36,139 bases of DNA, taken from Crocinitomicaceae bacterium (GTDB lineage Bacteria > Bacteroidota > Bacteroidia > Flavobacteriales_D > Crocinitomicaceae). Positions 8,232-17,176 of the stretch are shown here, one piece after another. The stretch spans positions 1 through 36,139 of the forward strand of contig JAURMC010000006.1 of assembly GCA_030830895.1 (NCBI GenBank). Direction: 5' to 3'. Positions within the stretch are counted from its first letter, which is position 1; each line of letters begins with the position of its first letter. Made by a program: the position numbers and the translations under genes. Below the pieces are notes generated by a model. The model did no database searches and was not told the DNA's origin. It was given only the letters and a program-made list of their open reading frames with translations.

Positions 8232-11200
8232 TTAAAAATCAAAGGTTAAATTCAAGGTATAAACACGTGGTCTTGGGTAGAAATTATTATCTACTCCGCC
8301 ACCCACTTCAGGATCTTGACCGGAATACTTCGTAACAACAAATACGTTTTGAACAGAGAATCCAGCGTTCAATCCAATCTTGTTCTTGGTGAAGCCAAGT
8401 TTTCCGAAGTTGTATCCCACGTTGATGTTATCAACACGCAAGAAATTCGCTTTCTCTAGGTAATGGTCAGATAACAACTGGTTCGTGGTTGTTTTTTGTA
8501 CTTCATCTTCATAGTACAGGGAACTGATGTTATTTAAATATTTCTTTGTTCCTTCTACTGCGGTAAAGGTTCCACTGTTTGAATGAATATTGTTATAAAT
8601 CGTCGCACCCAATTCGCTACGCATGGATACCCCAGCATACCATTTTCCATATTGAAAATTCAAGGCTGTTCCAAGGAAGATTTTTGGCGCCACTTGGCCC
8701 GCATAATAACGGTCTTCGATGTTGATTACGCCATCGTTATTACGATCAACAAAGGCATTCGTGTCTTTCCATTTATCGGTTGCTGTAATGACGCCATCGC
8801 CGTTCATGTCGATGCTTGCTTGCTGACCAACTTCGATCAAGCTGCCGTCAGTGTCATATTGCTGCTCATACAGGAAATACGTAAAGGTTGGATAAGCCAC
8901 TTGATGAATCAACACTTGGTTACCAATGCCTCCGGCGATACCACCTACTAAGATCCCAGGAGAATTCGGGTCTTCAATTTGAGATAACTTTGTCACTTGA
9001 TTCACGTTATGCGTAGCATTCACCATCCAATCTAAGCGCGTTTTCTTTTTTGCGATAATTCCAACATTCAAGCTCGCTTCAATCCCCTTGTTTTCCATCC
9101 CACCCACATTGGTTAAAATTTGATTGGTAAAGTTCGTTCCTGCCGGTACCGCTACCGTTGCAAGAAGGTCTGAAGTAAGTTTCTTATATACGTCGATGGA
9201 ACCGGAGATTCGGTCTTTTAACAACCCGAAATCCAATCCGATGTTGTAGCTCGTGGTAGTTTCCCATTTCAAGTTCGCATCAAATCCTGCGGGCCGAAAG
9301 ACTGTATAATACTGACCTCCAAATGCATATTGCGCCGTTGGGCCACCTTCAAAATAATTACCTATATAAGCATAATCCCCAATACCATCTTGTTGCCCTG
9401 TTACCCCCCATCCTGCACGAACTTTCAACATATTAATTGCCTTGAAATTCTTCATGAATTCTTCTTGGCTAATGATCCAAGCCGCAGAGGCAGCAGGGAA
9501 CCAACCCCAACGTTGCTCTGGGCTGAAGCGTGAAGAACCATCACGACGCATTGAAACATTTATCACGTAACGATCATTCAACGAATAAATAGCACGTGCA
9601 TAGTAAGAAAGCAAAGCGTTTTTCGTATAAAAAGGGTTAGCTGCAGCTAGGGCAATGATAGAATCTTGAGCTTGGTTGTATGTCGGATTGTTCGGGCTTT
9701 CGGTATACCAATCTTGATACGAATACCCGGCCGTAACATCTAACATTTGTCTGTTAAGTTTATCCCCAGAGTTATAATTGGCATAAGCCTCGATAAGTTT
9801 ATTTCCTTTAGTTTGACGATATTGACTGTAGCTTCCTTGGGTGAAATATCCAGCCGCAGAGGTCGCTTGGGTTTCTGTATATCCAGTTCCTTCAGACTGG
9901 TCTGTACCGACATTCACCACCGCTTTAAGCTGCGGTAAAAACGGCATTTTGTACGTCGCTTTTGCATTACCGATGTAGCGATTAACCACACTTCGATCCT
10001 CGGACTGCATCAACAAGCCAACAGGATTTCGTGCGGAAAGCGTGTTCGGTTTACCGTTGTCCAACCATTCATAGTAACCTCCAAAAATGGTGTTTCCCGA
10101 CATTACAGGCTTGGTTGGATCGAAGAAAGCAGCACCTAAAGCACCACGGTTGGCAAAAAACGAACGCGATTGCACCAATTTCTGGTTGATTTCAAACTGC
10201 AAAGCGCCGTTTAAAAAACTTGGAGTTAAATTAACCCCTAGGGAAGTTCGGTTTAAATTATCCCTTTTCAAAAGGCCGTTTTCATAACGATTCCCCACCG
10301 AAAGTCGATACGGCAACCCCTTGATACCCCCAGTTATGGAAACGTTGTTATCCACCACTACTGCGTTTCGGAATACTTCGCGCTGCCAGTCGGTATTAAC
10401 GGTAGAATCGATGCCGAGCAATGCAATCTGAGCTGCTGTTCCTTTCGTGCGAATTAATTTACGAAGGGAATCACCGGAAAGAACGTCGGCATATTTTGCT
10501 ACGGTAGAAACTGAGGTCTTGGAATCCCAAACTACTTTGACTTGGTTTTGGTTTGCTGCACCTTTTTTTGTGGTAATAATGATGACTCCATTCGCGGCAC
10601 GTGAACCATAAATCGCAGTAGCCGATGCATCTTTTAATACCACAAATGACTCAATATCATTGGGGTTAATTAATGACAAAGGGTTGGCAGCACCTGCTAT
10701 ACCCCCATTATCTAATGGGACTCCATCTACAACAATCAAAGGGTCATTACTAGCATTAATAGATGTCCCACCTCGTAGGCGTAAGGTACTCCCTGAACCT
10801 GGAGCGCCATCGTTGGAAGTAACCTTCAATCCCGCGACTTTTCCCATCAAGAGTTGTTCAGGCGTTGCTAAAGAGCCCTTTAAAAAATTCTTCTCATTGA
10901 TGATAGTAGCCGCACCCGTCAAATCTTTTGTTCTAGTGGTTCCATAACCAATAACAACTACCTCATCGGATGTTTTCTGATTATCACCAAAAACCAAATT
11001 TTTGGTAACGGTTCCGCCACCTGAAATTGCCACGTCAACGGTCATGTCCTCTAATCCAATCAGACGTAAGGTCAACACATAACTTCCATCAGCCAAACCG
11101 GTGATTTCATAGGCACCATTGACATCAGAAAAAGCAACTCCTTTGGTTGGCCCATCTGCTAGAACTTTCACATCGCTTAACTTATTTCCTTTGGCGTCTT

Positions 11201-11300
11201 CAATTACGCCATTAATTTTACCTGTTTGCGCAAATCCCAGGACAGACAAGGCCAACATTAATATCAAGGAAAAAGATTTACTAAATAATCGTTTATTCAT
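8232..11300 (-). CDS. susC: SusC/RagA-family TonB-dependent outer-membrane transporter
   Basis: TonB-dependent importer of oligosaccharides across the outer membrane, partner of SusD. The 1022-residue length is normal. Parts: signal peptide 1-24 (ending VLGFAQ); carboxypeptidase-regulatory-like domain about 27-108 (GKINGVIEDAKGNKLSDVKV); TonB-box region with SDEVVVIGYGTTRTKDLTGA (about 110-130); plug domain up to about 235, with LRLRGGTSINASNDPLIVVDG and ASATAIYGSRAANGVIIITTKKG, both SusC hallmarks; then the 22-strand barrel ending VYTLNLTFDF. Around residues 825-865 are two DxNxDGxI loops (DMNGDGVI and DRNNDGVI) of the Ca-binding EF-hand/dockerin type often seen in SusC proteins. Its own promoter region lies in the 85-bp gap after the GH31 gene. 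Confidence 0.96.
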   Translation of the reverse strand: MNKRLFSKSFSLILMLALSVLGFAQTGKINGVIEDAKGNKLSDVKVLADGPTKGVAFSDVNGAYEITGLADGSYVLTLRLIGLEDMTVDVAISGGGTVTKNLVFGDNQKTSDEVVVIGYGTTRTKDLTGAATIINEKNFLKGSLATPEQLLMGKVAGLKVTSNDGAPGSGSTLRLRGGTSINASNDPLIVVDGVPLDNGGIAGAANPLSLINPNDIESFVVLKDASATAIYGSRAANGVIIITTKKGAANQNQVKVVWDSKTSVSTVAKYADVLSGDSLRKLIRTKGTAAQIALLGIDSTVNTDWQREVFRNAVVVDNNVSITGGIKGLPYRLSVGNRYENGLLKRDNLNRTSLGVNLTPSFLNGALQFEINQKLVQSRSFFANRGALGAAFFDPTKPVMSGNTIFGGYYEWLDNGKPNTLSARNPVGLLMQSEDRSVVNRYIGNAKATYKMPFLPQLKAVVNVGTDQSEGTGYTETQATSAAGYFTQGSYSQYRQTKGNKLIEAYANYNSGDKLNRQMLDVTAGYSYQDWYTESPNNPTYNQAQDSIIALAAANPFYTKNALLSYYARAIYSLNDRYVINVSMRRDGSSRFSPEQRWGWFPAASAAWIISQEEFMKNFKAINMLKVRAGWGVTGQQDGIGDYAYIGNYFEGGPTAQYAFGGQYYTVFRPAGFDANLKWETTTSYNIGLDFGLLKDRISGSIDVYKKLTSDLLATVAVPAGTNFTNQILTNVGGMENKGIEASLNVGIIAKKKTRLDWMVNATHNVNQVTKLSQIEDPNSPGILVGGIAGGIGNQVLIHQVAYPTFTYFLYEQQYDTDGSLIEVGQQASIDMNGDGVITATDKWKDTNAFVDRNNDGVINIEDRYYAGQVAPKIFLGTALNFQYGKWYAGVSMRSELGATIYNNIHSNSGTFTAVEGTKKYLNNISSLYYEDEVQKTTTNQLLSDHYLEKANFLRVDNINVGYNFGKLGFTKNKIGLNAGFSVQNVFVVTKYSGQDPEVGGGVDNNFYPRPRVYTLNLTFDF

Positions 11301-11340
11301 AATCTCTTAAATTGTTGTTAGTTTTTAATTAAAGTGCTTC

Positions 11341-11348
11341 CAAATATA
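11341..11348 (-). promoter_or_regulatory. -7 promoter element for susCD
   Basis: On the minus strand TATATTTG fits TAnnTTTG, with initiation near 11336 and a leader of about 36 nt before susC. No TTG is found 18-21 bp upstream. Instead there is a nine-base A-tract (11358-11350, minus strand) and then a 13-bp inverted repeat, which suggests activator-dependent or regulated initiation (inference). Confidence 0.5.
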
Positions 11349-11363
11349 CTTTTTTTTTCAAAA

Positions 11364-11376
11364 TGTCATTATGACA
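11364..11376. promoter_or_regulatory. Candidate operator, 13-bp inverted repeat upstream of susC
   Basis: TGTCATTATGACA is a perfect 6+1+6 inverted repeat in the gap between the GH31 and susC genes. It is centred about 34 bp before the predicted susCD start, where the -33 element would be. A related repeat, TGTC-N5-GACA, lies in front of the first gene of the same locus at 20783-20795. A terminator role is unlikely, as the stem is short and A/T-rich. No regulator gene is present nearby to name the binding protein. Confidence 0.45.
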
Positions 11377-11385
11377 CAAAGAAAA

Positions 11386-13896
11386 TTATGGGAATTTGAT
11401 TTTCAATTTGTTACCATCCTCCAGTTTATAAAGTAGGCGTGCCGTTTTCGTTGTTGAGTCAAAAGTTATCTTGGTGTTTTCTCCTAGCAATTGATCATTG
11501 GTCCTACAAACAATTCGAGGTGCTTCAGATACATTGTGGATGAATAGCGTAACTCCTGGACTAAATGGTTTGCAAAACGGACTGTTAACGTTCACGTTAA
11601 TTACGGAATTTCTCCTTGACTTTTTAAGGTAGTCAAATTCGAATAAAGTGAAACAATCCCCATTAAAATCTTGTCGTGAAGAGCCATCATCTTCGAATAA
11701 CTTCCCTTCAGAGGCAGAAACCGAAGGATCGTAATAGAAATGTACCTCCACATTATTTAGAGAATATGCTTCGGTAGACTGTATGCCTTTTTTTGCCATC
11801 GGGATGAACGCACCAGCTTTTACAAACACCGGAATTTGATCCATGGTCAAGGAATCAAGGGTGGATTCATTCCAAACCATTTCCATCCGGGATCCCCAAA
11901 AACAGCGAGCTGCGGAAATGCTTTGATTTGGAACAACTCGTTCATCGTTGAATAAATTAAACCAAGGATGGGCGTCTGGAAAATCAATGTTGGCCACTTG
12001 CTGTCCTTTTTCGGTAATAGGAACTACATAAATATCAGGTCCCCACATGAATGCATCGGTACGTTCTATGAAATCTTTTCGGTTGGGATATTCCATAAAA
12101 ACGGGACGCATTAAGGGTATGCCTGTTAATGAATTTTCATACGCGAGCGTGTAATTATATGGAAGCAAGCGATAGCGCCACTCAATGGCTTTCTTGGCCA
12201 GGGCTTTGGTTTTAGGGTCCTTAAAAATAGCTTCGCTTGCCACTTCTTGTTGAGCATGTGGACGGAATACCGGTTGAAATACGCCATATTGCAACCAACG
12301 TATATAGAGTTCCGGGTCATCGTTCGCTCCACCAAAGCCACCAAGATCGGAATGTAGGTATCCAATTCCTTGCAATCCTGCTTGAAGGGTGAGTTCTACT
12401 TGTGGCTTTAATCCGCCCCAGGTACGATTCACGTCACCCGTCCATGGAATCATGCCAAAACGTTGAGACCCGGAATATCCAGATCTCATCAAAATAAAGG
12501 GCCTAATATTGGGAAAATCCTCTTTATAGCCGTCTCTTATTAATCGAGCCCAATCATGACCATAGGTATTGTGTACCCGATTTGATCGACCATTGACGTG
12601 ATACAGCTCATCGGGATGAACCTCCGGCTCACCTAAATCTCCCCAAATTCCTTCTACCCCCATGTCGATTAAGCCTTTATAGATATCCCAAAACCACTGT
12701 TTGGTTTCTGGCTTGTAAATATCCAATAATCCCGTATTTCCAAAATAAAAATCATAAGTAAAAGGCTTTTCGCCCGTCACGTCCGTGCACAACAATTTTT
12801 TGGCTTTGGTTTCTTCCCATGTTCGCGAGGTAGTTAAAATAAATGGCTCTGTAATCAAAACTGTTTTTACCCCATTATTTTTAAAATCCAAAATCATTTG
12901 TTCAGGATTAGGAAAGCTGTCTTTATGGAATTCAAAATTCCCTAGTGTGCCTTGGATGGTAGTGCCAAACCAGTATAAATCAAATACAATGGCATCTAAC
13001 GGTATACTATCAGCTCTAAACTTTGATACCACCGTTCGTGCCTCTTGCTCTGAATGATACCCAAATCTACTTGCAAAATTACCAAAGATCCACCGGGGAG
13101 GTAAAGGTTGCCTTCCGGTTAAATCCGTATATGTTGTCACTAATTCCTTCCAATTACCCGCAGCGATAACTTGATAGGTTTTTCTTCCACCTGTTGTTTC
13201 GTAGGTAAGACTGCTATCTTTTTTCGAATCCAGGTCTAGAAAACCAGTGTACGAATTATCAAAGTGCAAGGCATAAAGCCGATCTGAAATCACCAAGGGC
13301 ATGCAGTAGTTCATCTGTTCAGAATGCGTTTCATACCCGTAATGCGCCTTGTTGTATAGCGGTAGCCTATAGCCTCTACGGTCCATTCCAAGCACCCGAT
13401 TTCCCGTTCCGAATAATTTTTCATCCTGACTCAAATTAAACTGAATCGTTTCCATGCTCGAATCTACATCATACCCCCATCGTTCAGATAGCAAGTATTT
13501 ACCTTTATGCCAATACGTGATTTTAAACGGATTCGTTTGAATTAAAATAACAGGATTCATTTTCTTATCCCGATCTTCCTTGTGATAAATATGGATGAAC
13601 GGGGGGATTAAGGCATTGGAGGAGGCGGCCCAAGTAAACGAATTCTCATCAGGTTTTTTTTCTACAGTGTGAGAATTGGCTTCATGCTTTTGACCGTTCG
13701 GAATAAAGGTGGTTTCAATAATGTTCGGACCATAGGATCTAAAAATGTACTCACCATCCGAAACCGCCACTTTAATTCCTGCAGGAATTGAAGCAATGCT
13801 CTTAAATTGACGTGTCGGATTTTGACTCCATATCTTGGCGTTAATCCACGAAAAAAATACTATGGCAAAGACCTTAGCTACAATTCGATAATCCAT
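11386..13896 (-). CDS. GH31 alpha-glucosidase, secreted (probably periplasmic)
   Basis: Retaining glycosidase that most likely removes terminal alpha-linked glucose from maltodextrins. The 836-residue protein starts with a signal peptide ending in KIWSQNP. An N-terminal beta-sandwich of about 30-255 (galactose-mutarotase-like) is followed by the catalytic barrel with DAIVFDLYWFG. The nucleophile is Asp in GIWGDLGEPE (about 420) and the acid/base Asp is in IPWTGDVNRTWGG (about 488), both in the usual GH31 settings. The remainder comprises the proximal and distal beta domains. No T9SS sorting domain is seen; the protein ends LEDGNKLKIKFP, so a periplasmic location is inferred. The start overlaps the end of the SusA-like gene by 19 bp, which means tight coupling. 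The exact linkage specificity (maltase, isomaltase or another) cannot be read from the sequence. Confidence 0.93.
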   Translation of the reverse strand: MDYRIVAKVFAIVFFSWINAKIWSQNPTRQFKSIASIPAGIKVAVSDGEYIFRSYGPNIIETTFIPNGQKHEANSHTVEKKPDENSFTWAASSNALIPPFIHIYHKEDRDKKMNPVILIQTNPFKITYWHKGKYLLSERWGYDVDSSMETIQFNLSQDEKLFGTGNRVLGMDRRGYRLPLYNKAHYGYETHSEQMNYCMPLVISDRLYALHFDNSYTGFLDLDSKKDSSLTYETTGGRKTYQVIAAGNWKELVTTYTDLTGRQPLPPRWIFGNFASRFGYHSEQEARTVVSKFRADSIPLDAIVFDLYWFGTTIQGTLGNFEFHKDSFPNPEQMILDFKNNGVKTVLITEPFILTTSRTWEETKAKKLLCTDVTGEKPFTYDFYFGNTGLLDIYKPETKQWFWDIYKGLIDMGVEGIWGDLGEPEVHPDELYHVNGRSNRVHNTYGHDWARLIRDGYKEDFPNIRPFILMRSGYSGSQRFGMIPWTGDVNRTWGGLKPQVELTLQAGLQGIGYLHSDLGGFGGANDDPELYIRWLQYGVFQPVFRPHAQQEVASEAIFKDPKTKALAKKAIEWRYRLLPYNYTLAYENSLTGIPLMRPVFMEYPNRKDFIERTDAFMWGPDIYVVPITEKGQQVANIDFPDAHPWFNLFNDERVVPNQSISAARCFWGSRMEMVWNESTLDSLTMDQIPVFVKAGAFIPMAKKGIQSTEAYSLNNVEVHFYYDPSVSASEGKLFEDDGSSRQDFNGDCFTLFEFDYLKKSRRNSVINVNVNSPFCKPFSPGVTLFIHNVSEAPRIVCRTNDQLLGENTKITFDSTTKTARLLYKLEDGNKLKIKFP

Positions 13897-15764
13897 GCTG
13901 TTTTCCCTGAAATAGTTAATGATTTCTGCGACATGTCAATGAAGGTCTCTGATAACACCTCTTTTTTTAGGGGAATTGCCCTGATTGAAAATTGATCTAA
14001 GACATCAACAAAACGGCTCGTTGTAAAGGATTGAGCATCCAATGAATTATTCAGCACGACCATAATTTTCTTCTCGCCTAAGATTCTAAAATAAACGTAC
14101 AAGTTGTTCTGTGGAACGTACTGCACTAAGGATCCGTCATGAATAACCGCTTGGTTTTTTCGCCAATTAAGCACCTTTTTCGTGAATTGAAAATACGCTT
14201 CTTGTTCTGGGGTACGTCCTAATTTTGAGCGTTTTCGAGCATCATCTTGCGCATAAAATGCCGACAGCGTATCAGTATCCCAACCACCCGGAAAATCTCG
14301 ACGGATGTCCGCATCCCCGGCATCTTTAGAGCCCTTCATCCCAATTTCCGAACCATAATAAATTTGCGGAATGCCTCGAGTCGTGGCAATAAGCGTAAGA
14401 GCCAATTTATAATCCGACAAATTTGGACAATATTCATTGAAGCGCTGGGTATCGTGATTTTCCATAAATACCAACAAATTGTTTGGATTTTCATAGACAA
14501 AATCATTCACAAAATTCTCATAAATACGAGCCATTCCTTGATCCCACCCTTGATTCCGTTCATTAAACGCCTGCATGATTGCGTCGTGTAAGGTGAAATC
14601 CATTACAGCGGGTAGGCCACTGTTATACGAATCCAAGGCTCCAATTTTACTGTCTTTTTGCCAATAGGAAATTTGTGCTTGATTATGAAGCCAAACCTCA
14701 CCAACCATGTTTAGATAGGGATATTCATCCATAATGGCCTTGGTCCATGTAGCAATTGCTTCTTTATCGTTATAGGAATAAGTATCAACCCGTAGACCAT
14801 CTAAACACGCATATTCTATCCACCAAATGGTATTTTGAATTAAATAGGTTAAAAGCAGTGGATTTGACTGATTCATGTCTGGCATCGAAGAATCAAACCA
14901 ACCATCTGCAGAAGCAGCATGATCTGATGCAGATGCATACGGATCCATTTGTGTACTTGTGCGATATGAAGATCGGGTAAACTGATCAAATTGATGAATC
15001 CACGTTTTCGTTGGGAGGTCCTTAATCATCCAGTGTTTACTTGACCAATGATTAGGAACTTCATCTTTAATCACTTTGAGGCCTTGCCGATGTGATTCAA
15101 GAACCAATTCTTTAAACCATGCATTTGTTCCATATCGAGGATCTACCTTATATAAATCTGATTGGGCATAGCCGTGGTATGAATAGGTAGGTTCATTATC
15201 TTCAAGTAATGGAGTTGTCCAAATCGTAGTTGCTCCTAATTCTTTAATATAGTCTAAGTGCTCAATAATCCCACCGATGTCACCCCCATGTCGACCTCCA
15301 GGTAGCGAGCGATTTCCAGGCTCTGTCATCCCCGGAAAAGTATCTTGACCCGGGAAAATGTTAGCAAAGCGGTCTGGCATTAACAGATAAATTACATCCT
15401 TAGTTGAAAATCCTTGACGAACCGCTGATTGGTACATGCGTTCTTCTAATTTAAAATCGAAGTGCGCAACTTCCTTATTCATGGTATTGGTTAAGGTAAT
15501 TGGGTAGGTTCCAGCATTTCTATTCTGAGTCTCCAGCGTAACGAAAAGATAGTTCGGATTTTCTGTTTTCATGATTCCTATGACTTCCAACCCCTTAACA
15601 TTTACCTTGTACTTAGCAATCTCTGGGCCGTGGATTAACACCTGTACCTGATGATGTTTCATTCCAACCCACCAATTGGATGGTTCCACATGGTCCAAAA
15701 CGACCGTTTGCGCTGAGAATGATAGTGCAATAATTAACGTGTAAAGTGATAAATAGGTTTTCAT
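13878..15764 (-). CDS. SusA-like GH13 neopullulanase/cyclomaltodextrinase
   Basis: Cleaves alpha-1,4 links of maltodextrins, cyclodextrins or pullulan, probably in the periplasm. The protein is 628 residues, close to Bacteroides SusA (about 617). Parts: signal peptide (MKTYLSLYTLIIALSFSAQ); N-terminal immunoglobulin-like cyclomaltodextrinase domain about 20-110 (VEPSNWWVGMKHHQVQVLIHG is characteristic); GH13 barrel with DVIYLLMPDRFANIFPG, the block KDEVPNHWSSKHW, nucleophile Asp in GLRVDTYSYND (about 327), acid/base Glu in NMVGEVWLHN (about 356) and the transition-state Asp in FMENHDTQRF (about 438); C-terminal beta domain to the end (KTAWIIEL). There is no T9SS tail. It overlaps the CotH gene upstream by 4 bp (ATGA) and GH31 downstream by 19 bp. 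No symbol is given because orthology to susA was not tested. Confidence 0.93.
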   Translation of the reverse strand: MKTYLSLYTLIIALSFSAQTVVLDHVEPSNWWVGMKHHQVQVLIHGPEIAKYKVNVKGLEVIGIMKTENPNYLFVTLETQNRNAGTYPITLTNTMNKEVAHFDFKLEERMYQSAVRQGFSTKDVIYLLMPDRFANIFPGQDTFPGMTEPGNRSLPGGRHGGDIGGIIEHLDYIKELGATTIWTTPLLEDNEPTYSYHGYAQSDLYKVDPRYGTNAWFKELVLESHRQGLKVIKDEVPNHWSSKHWMIKDLPTKTWIHQFDQFTRSSYRTSTQMDPYASASDHAASADGWFDSSMPDMNQSNPLLLTYLIQNTIWWIEYACLDGLRVDTYSYNDKEAIATWTKAIMDEYPYLNMVGEVWLHNQAQISYWQKDSKIGALDSYNSGLPAVMDFTLHDAIMQAFNERNQGWDQGMARIYENFVNDFVYENPNNLLVFMENHDTQRFNEYCPNLSDYKLALTLIATTRGIPQIYYGSEIGMKGSKDAGDADIRRDFPGGWDTDTLSAFYAQDDARKRSKLGRTPEQEAYFQFTKKVLNWRKNQAVIHDGSLVQYVPQNNLYVYFRILGEKKIMVVLNNSLDAQSFTTSRFVDVLDQFSIRAIPLKKEVLSETFIDMSQKSLTISGKTAWIIEL

Positions 15765-17176
15765 GGAATCACAATTCTTTTTCTGGTTTGACCTGTGGAT
15801 GAAATTTCGATATACACTTGATTTGTTGGCACTTCATCCAGTAATCTTCCCATCAAATCTACGCGTGTAACCCACTGCATTGGAGCTTCAATCGGTTCAT
15901 TAAATCCAACGGAACAAGGGTTCGATGTGCCGTTGTAAATTAACTGATTCAATGCGGACGCACTGCGCTGGGTAATGTACGCCTCCAAGGAGGTGGAAAC
16001 ATGGTTACCCCATGCAAATGTTATCGCATCAAGAAAATCTTGATTTGAAAACCCGTAATCCAATCCTTTATAAGTGTCGGCAAGGGCCGAGGGACTAATT
16101 AAAGCTTGGGTGGCTTCCCAAATAGGTACCATAAAGTCTGGGGTAAAGTAAGTATTGATGTGTTGCTGCATATAAAAAGAAAACCGATCCTTAAAATAAG
16201 GAACTTGCATCAAACGCTTATACAAAGGGCGTAAAGCATTACTCGGAGACCATGTATAAATGTTTCTAAATTGCCAGTCAATGCCAAACCAATCCACACC
16301 AAACGTATTATCTAAATCGTATTCAATAAAAACAAATTTTCCATCTGATGGCCTTTGATACAAATAATAGTTGTTTTTATTAAATATATAACCATCCCAT
16401 TGTCCAACTAAAATTTGAAAGGCCAACGAATTTAGCAACAGTTCTACATCGATAACTTCCTGAATTGCGCATGGAAATTCATCATTGGATGAATTATTTA
16501 ACACTTCAATGAAATGAACCAGGCCAGAAAAATCATTTAATGCCTCATTCGTTTTTAATTCATATAGGGCTTCATAAGGCGCTTGTCCTGAACCTTGAAA
16601 AGTCATATCGGCACCCCACTTAGCTTTATATAAATTACCTGTATCGTCATTATTAAAGCGTGCCTCTACATATTGATCATCTAAATGTTCCACATTTATG
16701 TAAAGGCCTTTATATTCGTCATTTATATGTACTTCTACATAAGAAGTACGTGAAGCAGGTAATCCCGACCATCGAAGCATTTCTTGACAGGTTCTGCTGC
16801 GCATGATTGATACGTCATTATGCTCCCCGTTCAGATTCAAGGATTTTAAATCATACCATTTAAATCCGGGTTGATACTCATTAAAATCGATTTTAAAGGA
16901 CTTTTTAGCCGATTGTAAGGAAGTGTTTCCGCGAATCCTGATGCCTACTGTATCAATGGTATCTGTAACTGTCGAACTTACATAAATAAATTGAGCAGGA
17001 AATTCGAATGAAGACCCTAAACTATCCCCTACCATAGTGTTAAAATCCTGGGGGCTCATGGTGATATAAATTTTAGCAACCTCATTTTGCAGAAAGGCAT
17101 TTGAATTCGTTGGATGCAATAATTGAGAAAAAAATGCTAAGGGAATAATACAGGCAATACCTAATAATGATTTCAT
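15761..17176 (-). CDS. CotH-kinase family secreted protein inside the glucan locus
   Basis: Atypical secreted kinase family; the target here is unknown. The 471-residue protein has an N-terminal hydrophobic signal (MKSLLGIACIIPLAFFSQ) and then directly the CotH domain, without the lectin-like module of the other CotH protein in this window. Landmarks: IRIRGNTS; Lys in SFKIDFNEY (about 95); Glu in INVEHLDDQ (about 163); Asp in VGQWDGYIFNKNNYYLY (about 261); and FIEYDLDNTFGVDW with Asp at about 287 and 289, the canonical DxDxTFG form, so activity looks preserved. The C-terminus (MGRLLDEVPTNQVYIEI, then TRKRIVIP) resembles a short T9SS type A sorting domain without the usual PNP motif. Its ATG overlaps the amylase stop by 1 bp and its stop overlaps the SusA-like start by 4 bp, so it is firmly embedded in the enzyme operon. 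Confidence 0.9.
   Translation of the reverse strand: MKSLLGIACIIPLAFFSQLLHPTNSNAFLQNEVAKIYITMSPQDFNTMVGDSLGSSFEFPAQFIYVSSTVTDTIDTVGIRIRGNTSLQSAKKSFKIDFNEYQPGFKWYDLKSLNLNGEHNDVSIMRSRTCQEMLRWSGLPASRTSYVEVHINDEYKGLYINVEHLDDQYVEARFNNDDTGNLYKAKWGADMTFQGSGQAPYEALYELKTNEALNDFSGLVHFIEVLNNSSNDEFPCAIQEVIDVELLLNSLAFQILVGQWDGYIFNKNNYYLYQRPSDGKFVFIEYDLDNTFGVDWFGIDWQFRNIYTWSPSNALRPLYKRLMQVPYFKDRFSFYMQQHINTYFTPDFMVPIWEATQALISPSALADTYKGLDYGFSNQDFLDAITFAWGNHVSTSLEAYITQRSASALNQLIYNGTSNPCSVGFNEPIEAPMQWVTRVDLMGRLLDEVPTNQVYIEISSTGQTRKRIVIP

Noticed and set aside
8222..8242. Upstream ATG extending SusD by seven residues
   Set aside because: It would overlap the end of susC and put extra residues before a perfect MKK lipoprotein signal.
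11364..11376. The susC-upstream palindrome read as a terminator of the GH31 operon
   Set aside because: A 6-bp, A/T-rich stem with a one-base loop cannot form a stable RNA hairpin, and the following bases are TTTTG then A-rich; an operator is the better reading.
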